A stretch of DNA of 64,000 nucleotides from CAWFNW01 sp963817405 (GTDB lineage: Bacteria > Actinomycetota > Coriobacteriia > Anaerosomatales > Anaerosomataceae). This document shows, piece by piece, positions 17,579 to 26,427 of the stretch (its first letter is position 1; every line of letters starts with the position of its first letter). The stretch lies in the NCBI GenBank assembly GCA_963817405.1, contig CAWFNW010000002.1:496001-560000 (forward strand). The letters run 5' to 3'. The translations under genes and the position numbers were made by a program. The notes below the pieces were generated by a model. That model was given only the letters and a program-made list of their open reading frames with translations. It did no database searches and was not told the DNA's origin.

Positions 17579-18853
17579 GTGACAGCAGTTGCCCCAGGCG
17601 TGCATTCGGAAGTTGGCAGACTCAGGACGGTGCTCGTGCACCGGCCCGGCGTGGCGCTCGACAGGCTGACGCCCGCAAACCGCGCGGACTTCCTCTTCGA
17701 TGATCTCGTGTGGGTTGAGCGAGCGCAGCAGGAGCACGACGCGTTCGTCGATCTCATGCGCAGGCGCGGGGTCGAAGTCCTGTACCTCCAGGAGCTGCTT
17801 GCCGAGACGCTCGCGCACTCGCAAGCCGCGCGCGCCGAGGCGATCATCGGAGCGGTCTCCGCCTACTCGGTGGGCGTGTCGCTCGTTGCTGACCTGCGGG
17901 CGTTCCTCGCGGCGCTTAACTCCGAGCGGCTCGCCGGAGCGCTCCTGGACGGCCTGCTTGTCTCCGAGCTCGACGGCATCGACCTTGCGGCGCTCAGCCG
18001 GCGCTCGCTCGGCGCGGTCCTGGCCGAACCGAGCAGCTTCGTTATCCCGCCGCTTCCCAACACGCTCTTCACGCGCGACTCCAGCGCGTGGCTCTACGGC
18101 GGCGTCGTGCTGCCGCCGCTCTTCTGGTCGGCGCGGCGCCTGGAGGTCGTGAACCTCTCGATCATCTACCGCTACCATCCGCGGTTCGCCTCGGCGGACT
18201 TCGAGTACTGGTACCCGCCGAGCGGCGACGCCGGAAGCTTCGCCTCGGAGGACTTCAGTCAGGGCACGTCGCTTGAGGGCGGCGACCTCATGCCCCTCGG
18301 CAACCGTACGGTGCTCGTGGGGATGGGGGAGCGCACGACCGGCCGCATGGTTGAGCACCTGGCAAGCTCGCTCTTCACCGCCGGCGCCGTCGACCGCGTC
18401 ATGGTCTGCCGCATGGCGCAGAAGCGCGAGTACATGCACCTGGACACGGTCTTCAACTTCGTAGACCGCGACGCGGTGACGCTCTTCCCGCCGGTCGTGG
18501 ACGACATGCGCGTCTACAGCATCCGGCCCGGTGACAGTGCCGAGTCGTTCGACATCTCGGAGGAGCGCGGGCTCTTGCCGGCGGTCGCCGACGCGCTCGG
18601 CGTGCCGGAGCTCCGCGTGATCGAGACCGGCGGCGACGCCTTCCAGTCCGCGCGAGAGCAGTGGGACGATGCCAATAACGTCGTCGCGCTGGAGCCGGGC
18701 GTGGTCGTCGGGTACTCGAAGAACACGCGCACCAACGCGAAGCTTCGCGCCGCCGGCGTCGAGGTGCTGGAGATTGAGGGCGGCGAGCTCGGCAAGGGCC
18801 GCGGCGGCTGTCACTGCATGACATGTCCCATCGCGCGCGACGGGCTGGAGTAG
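17579..18853 (+). CDS. arcA: Arginine deiminase
   Basis: Hydrolyses arginine to citrulline and ammonia, the first step of the energy-yielding arginine deiminase pathway. 424 residues, near the usual 410. Landmarks: LVHRPGVALDRLTP near the start, FTRDSSAWL, the EGGDLMPLG motif, the catalytic-histidine region EYMHLDTVF, and the nucleophilic cysteine in GRGGCHCMTCP at the end. GTG 17579 follows GAGGAAGGG by 8 bases; an upstream start at 17459 lacks support. No arcB or antiporter gene is adjacent; arcC is 8.6 kb upstream. A nitroreductase follows after 9 bases. Confidence 0.96.
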   Translation: MTAVAPGVHSEVGRLRTVLVHRPGVALDRLTPANRADFLFDDLVWVERAQQEHDAFVDLMRRRGVEVLYLQELLAETLAHSQAARAEAIIGAVSAYSVGVSLVADLRAFLAALNSERLAGALLDGLLVSELDGIDLAALSRRSLGAVLAEPSSFVIPPLPNTLFTRDSSAWLYGGVVLPPLFWSARRLEVVNLSIIYRYHPRFASADFEYWYPPSGDAGSFASEDFSQGTSLEGGDLMPLGNRTVLVGMGERTTGRMVEHLASSLFTAGAVDRVMVCRMAQKREYMHLDTVFNFVDRDAVTLFPPVVDDMRVYSIRPGDSAESFDISEERGLLPAVADALGVPELRVIETGGDAFQSAREQWDDANNVVALEPGVVVGYSKNTRTNAKLRAAGVEVLEIEGGELGKGRGGCHCMTCPIARDGLE

Positions 18854-18862
18854 GGGAGCCAC

Positions 18863-19630
18863 ATGAACGAGACGCTCGCGCTCATCGAGGCTCGGTGCTC
18901 CACGCGCGTCTTCGCGCCGACACCGGTAACCGATGACGAGAAGGCCGCCATCCTCCATGCCGCGCTCCGCGCGCCCACCGGCGGCAACATGCAGCTGTAC
19001 TCGATCATCCAGGTCGAGGACCAGGCGCTCAAGGACCGCCTCGCCGTCACGTGCGATGACCAGCCCTTCATCGCGAAGGCGCCGTGGGTGCTCGTGTTCG
19101 TGGCGGACCTCCAGCGGTGGGTCGACCTGTTCGTGGCCTCCGGCGTGGAGCGGCTTGAGGGCGTCACGCGCCGGCTGACGCCGGGCGCCGGTGACCTGCT
19201 GCTCGCGTGCAGCGACGCGCTGATCGCGGCGCACACCGCCGTGATCGCGGCCGAGTCGCTCGGCATCGGCTCGTGCTACATCGGCGACATCCTTGAGAAC
19301 GGGGAGATCCACGCCGAGCTGCTGAGCCTGCCGCCGTACACGCTCCCCATCGCGATGCTCTGCTTCGGTCGGCCGGCGGGCGAGCGCCACGACCAGCCGC
19401 GCTACACGGACGGCGTCATCCACACGAACCGCTACCGGCGCGCCACGCCGGACGAGCTCGTCGCGCTCGGCGAGCGCCTCGGAAGCGAGCGCAACCCGCA
19501 CGGCTTCAAGCCGGGCATCGAGAACTTCGGCCAGTCGATCTACGAGCGCAAGTATACGAGCGACTTCATGCGCGAGATGAATCGCTCGGCGGCGTGGTGG
19601 CTGGAGCGCTGGCAGACCCCGCTCGCCTGA
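18863..19630 (+). CDS. Nitroreductase-family flavoprotein (NfsA/FRP-like)
   Basis: 255 residues. The opening ALIEARCSTRVF and the FMN-contact phrase RAPTGGNMQLYS are typical, and ESLGIGSCYIGDI plus LCFGRPAG mark the second half. The size and the long C-terminal segment suit the NfsA/FRP group, FMN enzymes using NADPH. The substrate cannot be told. It is probably co-transcribed with arcA (9-base gap, SD GGGGAG). Its last 65 bases overlap the end of the reverse-strand membrane gene, an antisense overlap. Confidence 0.88.
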   Translation: MNETLALIEARCSTRVFAPTPVTDDEKAAILHAALRAPTGGNMQLYSIIQVEDQALKDRLAVTCDDQPFIAKAPWVLVFVADLQRWVDLFVASGVERLEGVTRRLTPGAGDLLLACSDALIAAHTAVIAAESLGIGSCYIGDILENGEIHAELLSLPPYTLPIAMLCFGRPAGERHDQPRYTDGVIHTNRYRRATPDELVALGERLGSERNPHGFKPGIENFGQSIYERKYTSDFMREMNRSAAWWLERWQTPLA

Positions 19631-20165
19631 CGTTGGGGAAGAGCACCGCCATCCAGTAGTGCCGGTCGGCGAGAATCAGCGCGGTCCCCACACCGAGGTA
19701 GATGGCGCCCATGAAGCCCGCGCCGGCGCTACTCGGGTGAGCGACGACGCGCCGGAGGATCATGCCCCCGCCCATCATGAGCGCGATGAACCCCCAGGAC
19801 TTGCGTGAGAAGAAGCCGAAGAAGCTCGCGCGGCCCCGCTCCTGGATGCGCGCGATGGCCTTCTCTGCCACTCGGTCCAAGAGCAGGTGTGCCTTGAGGA
19901 CGCCCAGCGCGAGCCCGATCGCTAGCGCCCACGCGTGCCACGTCCCGCCGCCGGCCAGATACCCGAGGCCGCGCACGATGAGGATCGAGGCGCCGATCAG
20001 CCACATGATGGCGGCCGCGTGCAGCTGGACGCGAACCCCCACAGGCAGGAAGCGGGTATGCCAGGCGGTCGAGCGCTGATCGTCGGGCACAGCGGACCTT
20101 CCGGACGTCGGCACGGGCGGGCGGGCATGCGAGCGGTGAGGCTCGTCCAGCATAGCGAACTCCAC
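19566..20165 (-). CDS. Conserved small membrane protein, function unknown
   Basis: 199 residues. After a polar N-terminus come helices at about 51-70, 75-95, 125-140 and 150-165, with conserved-looking GVLKAHLLLDRVAEKAIARI and FFGFFSRKSWGFIALMM between and within them. It resembles an uncharacterised family of four-helix proteins with an arginine- and aspartate-bearing cytoplasmic loop. The start is uncertain; ATG at 20153 is an alternative. The tail, poor in predicted structure, overlaps the nitroreductase gene tail to tail by 65 bases. No partner is evident. Confidence 0.7.
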   Translation of the reverse strand: MEFAMLDEPHRSHARPPVPTSGRSAVPDDQRSTAWHTRFLPVGVRVQLHAAAIMWLIGASILIVRGLGYLAGGGTWHAWALAIGLALGVLKAHLLLDRVAEKAIARIQERGRASFFGFFSRKSWGFIALMMGGGMILRRVVAHPSSAGAGFMGAIYLGVGTALILADRHYWMAVLFPNVRRAGSASAPATTPPSDSSRA

Positions 20166-20337
20166 GCCGAGCCGCTCCTCGAGCCTCTCCCTTGTTCCGG
20201 CGTCGAGCGCGGCGGATACTCGGTCTCAGGCGCCGGCGCGGCCAAGAACGAACCGCGGCCGCTCGTCCGTGGGGCGGAGATCGACCGGATGGAAGACAAG
20301 CTCGACCGTGTTACCGAGCTTGCGGAGGCGCGCTAGA

Positions 20338-21180
20338 GTGCTGGACGACGTGCTCGACTGCCTGGTATGCCCCCTCTGCGAAGCGCGGCTCTCGCGCCGC
20401 GCAGGCTCGCTCCGCTGCGAGGCGGGGCACTCGTTCGACATCGCGCGTCAGGGCTATGTGAGTCTGCTTCCCGGCGATGCTCGCACCGGCACCGCCGACA
20501 GCGCCGCGATGCTCGAAGCGCGGGACGCCTTCTTCGCGGCTGGCCACTTCGATCCCATCGTGCGCGCCGTCGCCGAGCGGGCCTCCGCGCTCCTCGCGGG
20601 CGGCGGCGCCGGGTGTGTCGTCGATGTGGGCGCCGGGCCGGGCCGCTACCTCGCCGCGGTCCTCGACGCCGCACCCGGGCGCGCGGGCGTCGCGCTCGAC
20701 CTCTCCAAGCACGCGGCTCGTCGTGCCGCCCGCGCGCATCCGCGCGTTGCGGCGGCGGTCGCCGATACCTGGGGGCGCCTGCCGGTCGCAACAGGCGCGG
20801 CGGCGCTCGTCCTCGACGTCTTCGCGCCGCGCAATGCGGCGGAGTTCCGCCGCCTCCTCGCTCCCGGCGGCGCGCTCATCGTGGTGACGCCCACCGCCCG
20901 CCACCTGCGTGAGGCAGTCGAGGCGCTCGCGTTGCTCGCAGTCGACGCGGACAAGGACGAGCGCCTTGCAGCGCAGCTGGAGTCGGACTTCATCCTGGAG
21001 CGCGAAGAGGTCGTCGAGGTGCCGCTGGCGCTCTCGCGCGCCGACCTGGAGCACGTCGCGCTCCTGGGACCCAGCGCTTGGCATGTGGACGCTCACGCAC
21101 TCGCCGCCCGCATCGCGGAGCTTCCGGAGCCCTTCGCGACCACGGCATCCGTCCGTATCGCGACGTACCGTCCGCGCTGA
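20338..21180 (+). CDS. rlmA: RlmA-like 23S rRNA (guanine-N1) methyltransferase
   Basis: 280 residues. The N-terminal zinc finger CLVCPLC plus LRCEAGHSFD is followed by the family phrase ARQGYVSLLPG and then EARDAFFAAGHFDPI. The SAM-binding core has VVDVGAGPGRYLA, and VTPTARHLRE lies near the end. Family members methylate G745 or G748 of 23S rRNA. GTG 20338 follows GGAGG by 9 bases; the open frame upstream to 20269 is non-coding. The 172 bases before it hold nothing I can support. It is convergent with the thioesterase gene, 7 bases apart. Confidence 0.86.
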   Translation: MLDDVLDCLVCPLCEARLSRRAGSLRCEAGHSFDIARQGYVSLLPGDARTGTADSAAMLEARDAFFAAGHFDPIVRAVAERASALLAGGGAGCVVDVGAGPGRYLAAVLDAAPGRAGVALDLSKHAARRAARAHPRVAAAVADTWGRLPVATGAAALVLDVFAPRNAAEFRRLLAPGGALIVVTPTARHLREAVEALALLAVDADKDERLAAQLESDFILEREEVVEVPLALSRADLEHVALLGPSAWHVDAHALAARIAELPEPFATTASVRIATYRPR

Positions 21181-21187
21181 CGGGGGG

Positions 21188-21688
21188 CTAGACGTCCACC
21201 CACTCGGGCAGCGGTCGCTTGTCGGCAACCCACTCCTCAGCAAAGTCGCCAGCCTCGGCGATCTTCTCGATGGGCAGTCGCATGTACTTGCCGTGCGCCT
21301 CGACCGCCACGGTGCCGTCCTCAAGGAGAATCTCGCCGGTACCCTCGAAGAGGCGTCCGTGGTCCTTCGTGATGCGGCAGAGAGCCGTGATCTCGCCATC
21401 GAGCGGGACGGGTCGGCGGTAGCGCACGCTGAGCTCCACCGTCACGCCCCACGCTCCCGGATCGCCGACGCTGATCGCGCGGCCGATGGTCTCGTCGAGG
21501 ATCGTCGAGGCGATGCCGCCATGGAGGCGGTCGGGGTAGCCCTGGTGCTCGGTTCGCGGCGTGAACACGCCGGCAAGCTCGCCGTTCTCGAGCTCGAAGA
21601 ACCGCGCGTGCAGTCCGGTTGGATTCTGCGTGCCACACACGTGGCACATGCGGCTGACGCCCTGGGCGGCAAGCACTCGGTGCTTCAT
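21188..21688 (-). CDS. PaaI-like hotdog-fold thioesterase
   Basis: 166 residues. An N-terminal CHVCGTQNPTGL, perhaps a metal site or simply a family mark, leads into the hotdog domain, whose central helix reads LHGGIASTILDETIG, the usual acyl-CoA thioesterase motif. Strands ELSVRYRRPVPLDGEI and GRLFEGTGEILLEDG complete the fold. ATG 21688 follows GAGGAG; a TTG one codon earlier is possible. The acyl-CoA substrate cannot be inferred. It follows the adenosine-specific kinase gene by 37 bases and is likely in the same transcript. Confidence 0.87.
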   Translation of the reverse strand: MKHRVLAAQGVSRMCHVCGTQNPTGLHARFFELENGELAGVFTPRTEHQGYPDRLHGGIASTILDETIGRAISVGDPGAWGVTVELSVRYRRPVPLDGEITALCRITKDHGRLFEGTGEILLEDGTVAVEAHGKYMRLPIEKIAEAGDFAEEWVADKRPLPEWVDV

Positions 21689-21725
21689 CAAGTCTCCTCG
21701 GAGAGTCCGGTCGTCTGTGCCGCAG

Positions 21726-22211
21726 CTAGAGCTTGTAGCCGATCGTGCGCAGCAGGCCGTGCCGCCATGTCGCGCCGGACTCGTCCTCCACGCCCAGCGG
21801 AGACTCGCCGTCGATGACGCCCATGATGCCGCGGCCCTGCTCTGTCGCCGCCACGACGACCTCCACCGCGTTGGCGGTGGCGCAGAAGATGCGGCAGACC
21901 TCGGGCACCATCTTGAGCGCGTTCAGCACGTTGATGGGGTAGATGCCTTCGGCCAGGTGGAGCACGAACGTATGGCCTGCGCCGATGGCGAGCGCATTGC
22001 GCGCCGCGAGCTCGACGAGCGCCTCGTCGGTGCCGCTCGTGCGCACCAGCCGCGCGCCCGACGCTTCGCAGAACGCCAACCCGAACCCGATGCCGGGCAC
22101 TGCGTTCACCATCGCCTCGTGGATGTCCTCGACGGTCTTGATGAAGTGCGACTGCCCGAGGATGAGGCTCACGGCTTCGGGCTTCTCGATGACGACGGTC
22201 GTGAGTTCCAT
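21726..22211 (-). CDS. Adenosine-specific kinase family protein (DUF355)
   Basis: 161 residues matching a small family known from archaea and anaerobic bacteria: ELTTVVIEKPEAVSLILGQ at the start, FIKTVEDIHEAMV, GLAFCEASGARLVR, GHTFVLHLAEG and GESPLGVEDE. A member has been described structurally as adenosine-specific, but a physiological role is not well established. The frame extends to 22256, yet the ATG at 22211 is preceded by a purine-rich GGGGGGAA and begins the conserved domain. It lies upstream of the thioesterase gene on the same strand. Confidence 0.88.
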   Translation of the reverse strand: MELTTVVIEKPEAVSLILGQSHFIKTVEDIHEAMVNAVPGIGFGLAFCEASGARLVRTSGTDEALVELAARNALAIGAGHTFVLHLAEGIYPINVLNALKMVPEVCRIFCATANAVEVVVAATEQGRGIMGVIDGESPLGVEDESGATWRHGLLRTIGYKL

Positions 22212-22392
22212 GGGATTCCCCCCGAGGTCGGCGCTCACATCTCGCAATGCTGCCATCTTACCGCCCCGCCGAGCTGACGGCGCGGTGACAGCGCGGTGAC
22301 CCGCCGGCGGCGCGCGGCTCGTGGCATGTTAGCCGGGTGGTATGTAGACAGTAGGAAGTTCAAGGCAAATTCTGGGCGGAAAGGTACGCACG

Positions 22393-23325
22393 ATGACGCG
22401 CCGGGGCCGGATAGAGAGGGCGGTGCTCGCAGTCGTGCTGACGGCGACTTTAGCGCTCGTCGTCGCGTGCACCGGTGCGGAGCCGATTTCCCGTGCCGTG
22501 TGGCCCCAAGCGTCGAGGGAGCGCACGCTTCCGCCGCCCGTGATCCCGCCGGCTCCCGAGCCAACGTCCACGCCCGAGCCCGAACCTGCGCCAACGCCGC
22601 CCTCGCCGCAGCCCACACCCACGCCCACCCCCGCGAAGCCGACCGACAACAAGGTCCGCAGCTGGTACTACGTCGCGAACACCACGCACGCGGTGCCGGG
22701 TGTCGCCCCTGGCGCGAAGGACCTGCTGAAGAAATACAACGGACGCCACATCGGGCCGGACCCGAAACGCGTCTACCTGACGATCGACCAGGGGTACGAG
22801 AACGGCAACACGCCGGCAATTCTCGACGCCCTTGCGCGCAATAACGTGAAGGCGACGTTCTTCGTGACTGAGACGTACGTCCGAGCGAACCCCTCCCTCG
22901 TGCGCCGAATGGCTGACGAGGGACACGTCGTCGGAAACCACAGCTCGACGCACCCGACGATGCCGTCGCTCGCCGGCAACGCCGCCGCGTTCAAGGCCGA
23001 GTTCACAAAGACCGCGAAGGCCTACTCGGAGATCACGGGCAAGAAGATGGCGATGATCTTCCGCCCGCCCAAAGGCGAGTACAGCCCGCTCTCGCTGTGG
23101 ATGACGCAGCAGCTGGGCTACGAGAGCATCTTCTGGAGCTTCGCGCACCGGGACTGGATCGTTGACGACCAGCCGCCCGTGGACGTCACCGTCAAACGGA
23201 TCCTCACCGGCAGCCATCCCGGGGCGATCTATCTGCTGCATGGCGTCTCGTCGAGCGACACCCAGGCGCTCGATGCGGCCATCGCCGGGCTTCGCAAGCA
23301 GGGGTACGGGTTCGGCACGCTCTAG
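22393..23325 (+). CDS. PdaA-like polysaccharide deacetylase, probable lipoprotein
   Basis: 310 residues. A basic start and hydrophobic segment end in LVVAC, a plausible lipobox with Cys near residue 26. A proline- and threonine-rich linker (about 45-80) would span the wall. The NodB-like domain follows: VYLTIDQGYENGNTPAIL replaces the usual FDDGP as in the PdaA group, with the zinc histidines in GNHSSTHP, then RPPKGEYSP and YLLHGVS. PdaA proteins deacetylate muramic acid to form muramic delta-lactam in spore cortex. A spore role here is not implied; general peptidoglycan trimming is as likely. Confidence 0.9.
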   Translation: MTRRGRIERAVLAVVLTATLALVVACTGAEPISRAVWPQASRERTLPPPVIPPAPEPTSTPEPEPAPTPPSPQPTPTPTPAKPTDNKVRSWYYVANTTHAVPGVAPGAKDLLKKYNGRHIGPDPKRVYLTIDQGYENGNTPAILDALARNNVKATFFVTETYVRANPSLVRRMADEGHVVGNHSSTHPTMPSLAGNAAAFKAEFTKTAKAYSEITGKKMAMIFRPPKGEYSPLSLWMTQQLGYESIFWSFAHRDWIVDDQPPVDVTVKRILTGSHPGAIYLLHGVSSSDTQALDAAIAGLRKQGYGFGTL

Positions 23326-23376
23326 GCGTGCGATAATCGGCGGGCGCCGGCCGGCGCGACCGTGAAGGGAGCCCGC

Positions 23377-24453
23377 GTGCCCCAGAACCCCTCATCCCCG
23401 GAGGCCGTCCTCGACGCGCTGATCGCCTCGGTTGTGCTGACAGATGCGGTGTACGAGGAGGCCGCCTGGGCACGGCTCGACAGCCTGACGAAGCCGCCGC
23501 GCTCGTTGGGGCGCCTCGAGGAGATCGCCGCACGTGTCGCACGCATACAGCGGACCGACCACCCCTCGGCGGAGGGCAAGGCAGTGCTGCTCATGGCGGG
23601 GGACCATGGGATCGTTGCCGAAGGCGTCGCGCCGTACCCGCAAGAGGTCACGCAGCAGATGGTTGCGAACTTCGCCGCCGGCGGGGCCGCCATTAACCAG
23701 ATCGCGGCGTCCGTCGGTGCCGAGGTCGTCGTGTACGACGTCGGCGTCGCGGGCGACGTGTCGCTACCGGGCATCGAAGTCCGCAAGGTAGCTCGAGGCA
23801 CACAGAACGCCGCTGCCGGGCCGGCGATGACCCGCGACGAGGCGGCGCGCGCCGTCCTCGTGGGCGTTGACGCGGCGCGTGAGGCGGCCTCGCGGGGCGT
23901 CCGCATCATCGGGACGGGCGAGATGGGCATCGGCAACTCGACCGCCGCTGCGGCGCTCGTGGCCGCATACACGGGCCTCGATCCGAGCAGCCTCGTCGGG
24001 CCGGGGACCGGGCTCGATGGTGCCGGTGTCTCGCACAAGGCCCACGTGGTCGCGCGCATGCTCGCGGTGAACCGAGTCACCGACCTCGATGCGCTCGGCG
24101 TGCTCGCGGCCGTCGGCGGGCTGGAGATCGCCGCGCTCGCGGGCGTGGTCATCGGCGCAGCATCCGAGGGCGTCTGCGTGATTGCCGACGGCTACATCTC
24201 AGGCGCAGCCACGCTTGCGGCGGTCAGGCTTTCCCCTGCGACTCGCGACTACGTGCTGCCATCGCACCTGTCCCGCGAGCCGGGGCATCGACTGCTGCTC
24301 GATGCGCTCGGCATGGAGCCGCTGCTTGCGCTCGATATGCGGCTGGGCGAGGGCACGGGCGCGGCGCTCGCGATGAGTATCGTGGATGCGTCGTGCCGGA
24401 TGCTCTCGGGCATGTCCACGTTCGCTGAGGCGGGCGTGTCGACCGCCGGGTGA
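23377..24453 (+). CDS. cobT: Nicotinate-nucleotide--dimethylbenzimidazole phosphoribosyltransferase
   Basis: Activates the lower-ligand base for cobamide assembly by moving phosphoribose from nicotinate mononucleotide to dimethylbenzimidazole or a related base. 358 residues, normal length. Motifs: LTKPPRSLGRLEEIA, VLLMAGDHGIVAEGV, ATGEMG-like GTGEMGIGNSTAAAAL, and the catalytic glutamate in RLGEGTGAALA. GTG 23377 after AAGGGAG is preferred over GTG 23362. No other cobalamin gene or cobalamin riboswitch is in the window; it may serve assembly or remodelling with genes elsewhere. Confidence 0.95.
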   Translation: MPQNPSSPEAVLDALIASVVLTDAVYEEAAWARLDSLTKPPRSLGRLEEIAARVARIQRTDHPSAEGKAVLLMAGDHGIVAEGVAPYPQEVTQQMVANFAAGGAAINQIAASVGAEVVVYDVGVAGDVSLPGIEVRKVARGTQNAAAGPAMTRDEAARAVLVGVDAAREAASRGVRIIGTGEMGIGNSTAAAALVAAYTGLDPSSLVGPGTGLDGAGVSHKAHVVARMLAVNRVTDLDALGVLAAVGGLEIAALAGVVIGAASEGVCVIADGYISGAATLAAVRLSPATRDYVLPSHLSREPGHRLLLDALGMEPLLALDMRLGEGTGAALAMSIVDASCRMLSGMSTFAEAGVSTAG

Positions 24454-24459
24454 CACACA

Positions 24460-24487
24460 AGAGGCCGGGCAGCTCTGCCCGGCCTCT
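24460..24487. terminator. Bidirectional terminator between cobT and the protease gene
   Basis: AGAGGCCGGGCA (24460-24471) pairs perfectly with TGCCCGGCCTCT (24476-24487) around a 4-base loop. It lies between two convergent genes and can serve both. No T-run is present. Confidence 0.8.
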
Positions 24488-24528
24488 GGACGAATCGCTC
24501 TTCCACCCCCGACCGGTGAGCGGTGCAG

Positions 24529-26277
24529 CTACTTGACGATGGGCCCGAGTGAGAGCGAACCACGGCTCACCAAGTTCGCTTCAGGAGCGTAGGAGTAGCC
24601 GGCCTTCGCGATCGACGTAACGGTGAACGTGATGGTTCCGCTCCTCCGTGTGCGCTTGCTTGACAGCCGCACCGTGCCATCCGCGCCGGTGGTGCCCGTT
24701 GAGATACCTGTCACGAGGCCCGTCCACGCGCCCTTGACGGTAGAACCTGCCACCGGTCGACCGCTACTGTCGACGACCAGCACTCTGGCTTGAGCGTATC
24801 GGTCGGTCCTGACGGTGACCGCGGCCATCGTGATTGCGGCAACGTGCAGCCCGCTGACGGCTGTGCCGTCACCCGGGACCGCCGAGCCCGTGAGCGACCA
24901 CTGACCGAGGCTCGCGTAGTCCGAGTAGCCGGTGATCGGATCGCCCGTGCCGACGCCGCGTACGGAGAGCGTGTACGTGCCGGCCACCACGACCGTGCTG
25001 ATCGACGCGGCGAGCGCCGCGGCGGGCTGGGAGGAAGCGACGAGGGTTCCGTTCGCCGCGCGAAGCTCGAGCGCGATGTCGAGGTCCGGGCCGCGGGTGG
25101 CGGGTGCTGCCTGGGCGGTGAACTGTCCCGCCCCAACGCTGATCGAGAGTGCGTCGACGTCGCCCGCGCGGCTGATGAAGCCGCTCGCTGCGAACGTCGG
25201 TGACGCCACAACAACCGTGGCCCCCACCGCTGATTCTGCGTGGTCGTCGGCGCGATAGGCGAGGCCGTTCGTCTGGATGACGCTGAGGTCGTCCTCGGTG
25301 TTGTTGGCACCGGCGTACTCACCGCGGCTCCACTGCGTCACGTTGCGGGAGTAGCCGCTGCCCATGATGGGAGCCCAGCCGGTCTCGCCCGTGCCGTGCC
25401 CGGCGTAGTACTCCGTACCGGTGGTCGTGCCGTCGTGGTACAGGCCGAGCGTGTGTCCCACCTCGTGGCTGCATGCCTCGGCGATGCTCTTCTCACTGTT
25501 GGCGAGTTTCTCGGGGAAGATGAGCGCGGGCTTGTAGGCGTCCGACGTGTAGGCGAACACGCCCACGTAGGCGATGCCGCCGTAGCTGCCGAAGTAGCTG
25601 CTGATGGGGCTGATGAGCGCTCGCATGCCGTAGTACTCGTCGCTCGCGCTGCTGCGGGTGATGCGGTCTTCGCCGGGGTACTCGGTCGTCACGTCGACGT
25701 CGAACGGCGCGTAGTCTTCAGCCACCCGGGCCCAGATCTGCGCGATCGTCGTGCGCTCGGCGTCCGTGAAGACCGAGGGGTCGCCCCCGACATCCCATGC
25801 AGGGGCGATGATGGTGGTGTAGGTCGAGTTCCACGCGGTACCGGAGATCGTGTGCCCGTCGAAGTCCAGGTAGATGACGCGCTTCGAGCCGAGCTTGCTA
25901 TGGAGCGAGAACGCCTCAGCCGGACCGGCGGCGACGTCCGCCCCGGCAGGGTCCCCGGAGATCGGCGCACCGGGCCCTACTGCTGCCGGGGCTTCGCGGT
26001 AGAAGAGCGAGCCGCTCTGGTCGACGAAGAGGCGCCTGTCAGAGCGAAGCGCTCTGGCCAGCGCGGCGGTCGTCTTGCCGTGCGCGGCGGCTACTTTCGC
26101 CAGGTCCGCCCCGAGTACGCGGATCGCCCTCTCGCCGGAGAGCTCACGACCCAGATGGAGTCCCGGTGATCCGGGCGCGGGCGTGACGGCGAGCGCGGAA
26201 AGCGCAGGGGCGCTGATTGCGGCGCAGAGGGCCACGGCGAGGATCAGGGAAATGGACGAACGAACGCGCGCTTGCAT
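24529..26277 (-). CDS. Secreted zinc metalloprotease with C-terminal accessory domains
   Basis: 582 residues. Signal peptide at about 1-32 (ISLILAVALCAAISAPALSALA), a propeptide-like region to about 110, then a zincin domain: VIYLDFDGH near the start, catalytic HEVGHTLGLYHDG, and a Met-turn in PIMGSGYSR. The following region (ADDHAESAVGATVVVASP and DLDIALELRAANG) resembles pre-peptidase C-terminal domains, and the last 100 residues (VVDSSGRPVAGSTVKGAW) look like an Ig-like domain. ATG 26277 follows GAGGAG; the longer frame to 26319 lacks a site. Substrate unknown; likely an extracellular degradative enzyme. Confidence 0.88.
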   Translation of the reverse strand: MQARVRSSISLILAVALCAAISAPALSALAVTPAPGSPGLHLGRELSGERAIRVLGADLAKVAAAHGKTTAALARALRSDRRLFVDQSGSLFYREAPAAVGPGAPISGDPAGADVAAGPAEAFSLHSKLGSKRVIYLDFDGHTISGTAWNSTYTTIIAPAWDVGGDPSVFTDAERTTIAQIWARVAEDYAPFDVDVTTEYPGEDRITRSSASDEYYGMRALISPISSYFGSYGGIAYVGVFAYTSDAYKPALIFPEKLANSEKSIAEACSHEVGHTLGLYHDGTTTGTEYYAGHGTGETGWAPIMGSGYSRNVTQWSRGEYAGANNTEDDLSVIQTNGLAYRADDHAESAVGATVVVASPTFAASGFISRAGDVDALSISVGAGQFTAQAAPATRGPDLDIALELRAANGTLVASSQPAAALAASISTVVVAGTYTLSVRGVGTGDPITGYSDYASLGQWSLTGSAVPGDGTAVSGLHVAAITMAAVTVRTDRYAQARVLVVDSSGRPVAGSTVKGAWTGLVTGISTGTTGADGTVRLSSKRTRRSGTITFTVTSIAKAGYSYAPEANLVSRGSLSLGPIVK

Positions 26278-26337
26278 GGCGCACTCCTCAGACGACGCGC
26301 GGGACAGCCCCGTACGCACTCAATCGGCAGAGCAGGG

Positions 26338-26349
26338 CTCAAGCTTGAG
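26338..26349. promoter_or_regulatory. 12-base palindrome upstream of the protease gene
   Basis: CTCAAGCTTGAG is a perfect palindrome about 60 bases before the protease start, in the 150-base gap to the next reverse-strand gene. It could be an operator. No clear promoter boxes flank it, so this is only a candidate. Confidence 0.3.
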
Positions 26350-26427
26350 TACCGCAACTCCGCTGCCACGTGCCGCGGTGGAAAGGTGACGGTTGCTCAG
26401 AGGAGGAACCCGTTACCTGCGCAGCTA

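Noticed and set aside
17474..19501. 675-codon reverse-strand open frame
   Set aside because: Shadow of arcA and the nitroreductase; no domain or start context.
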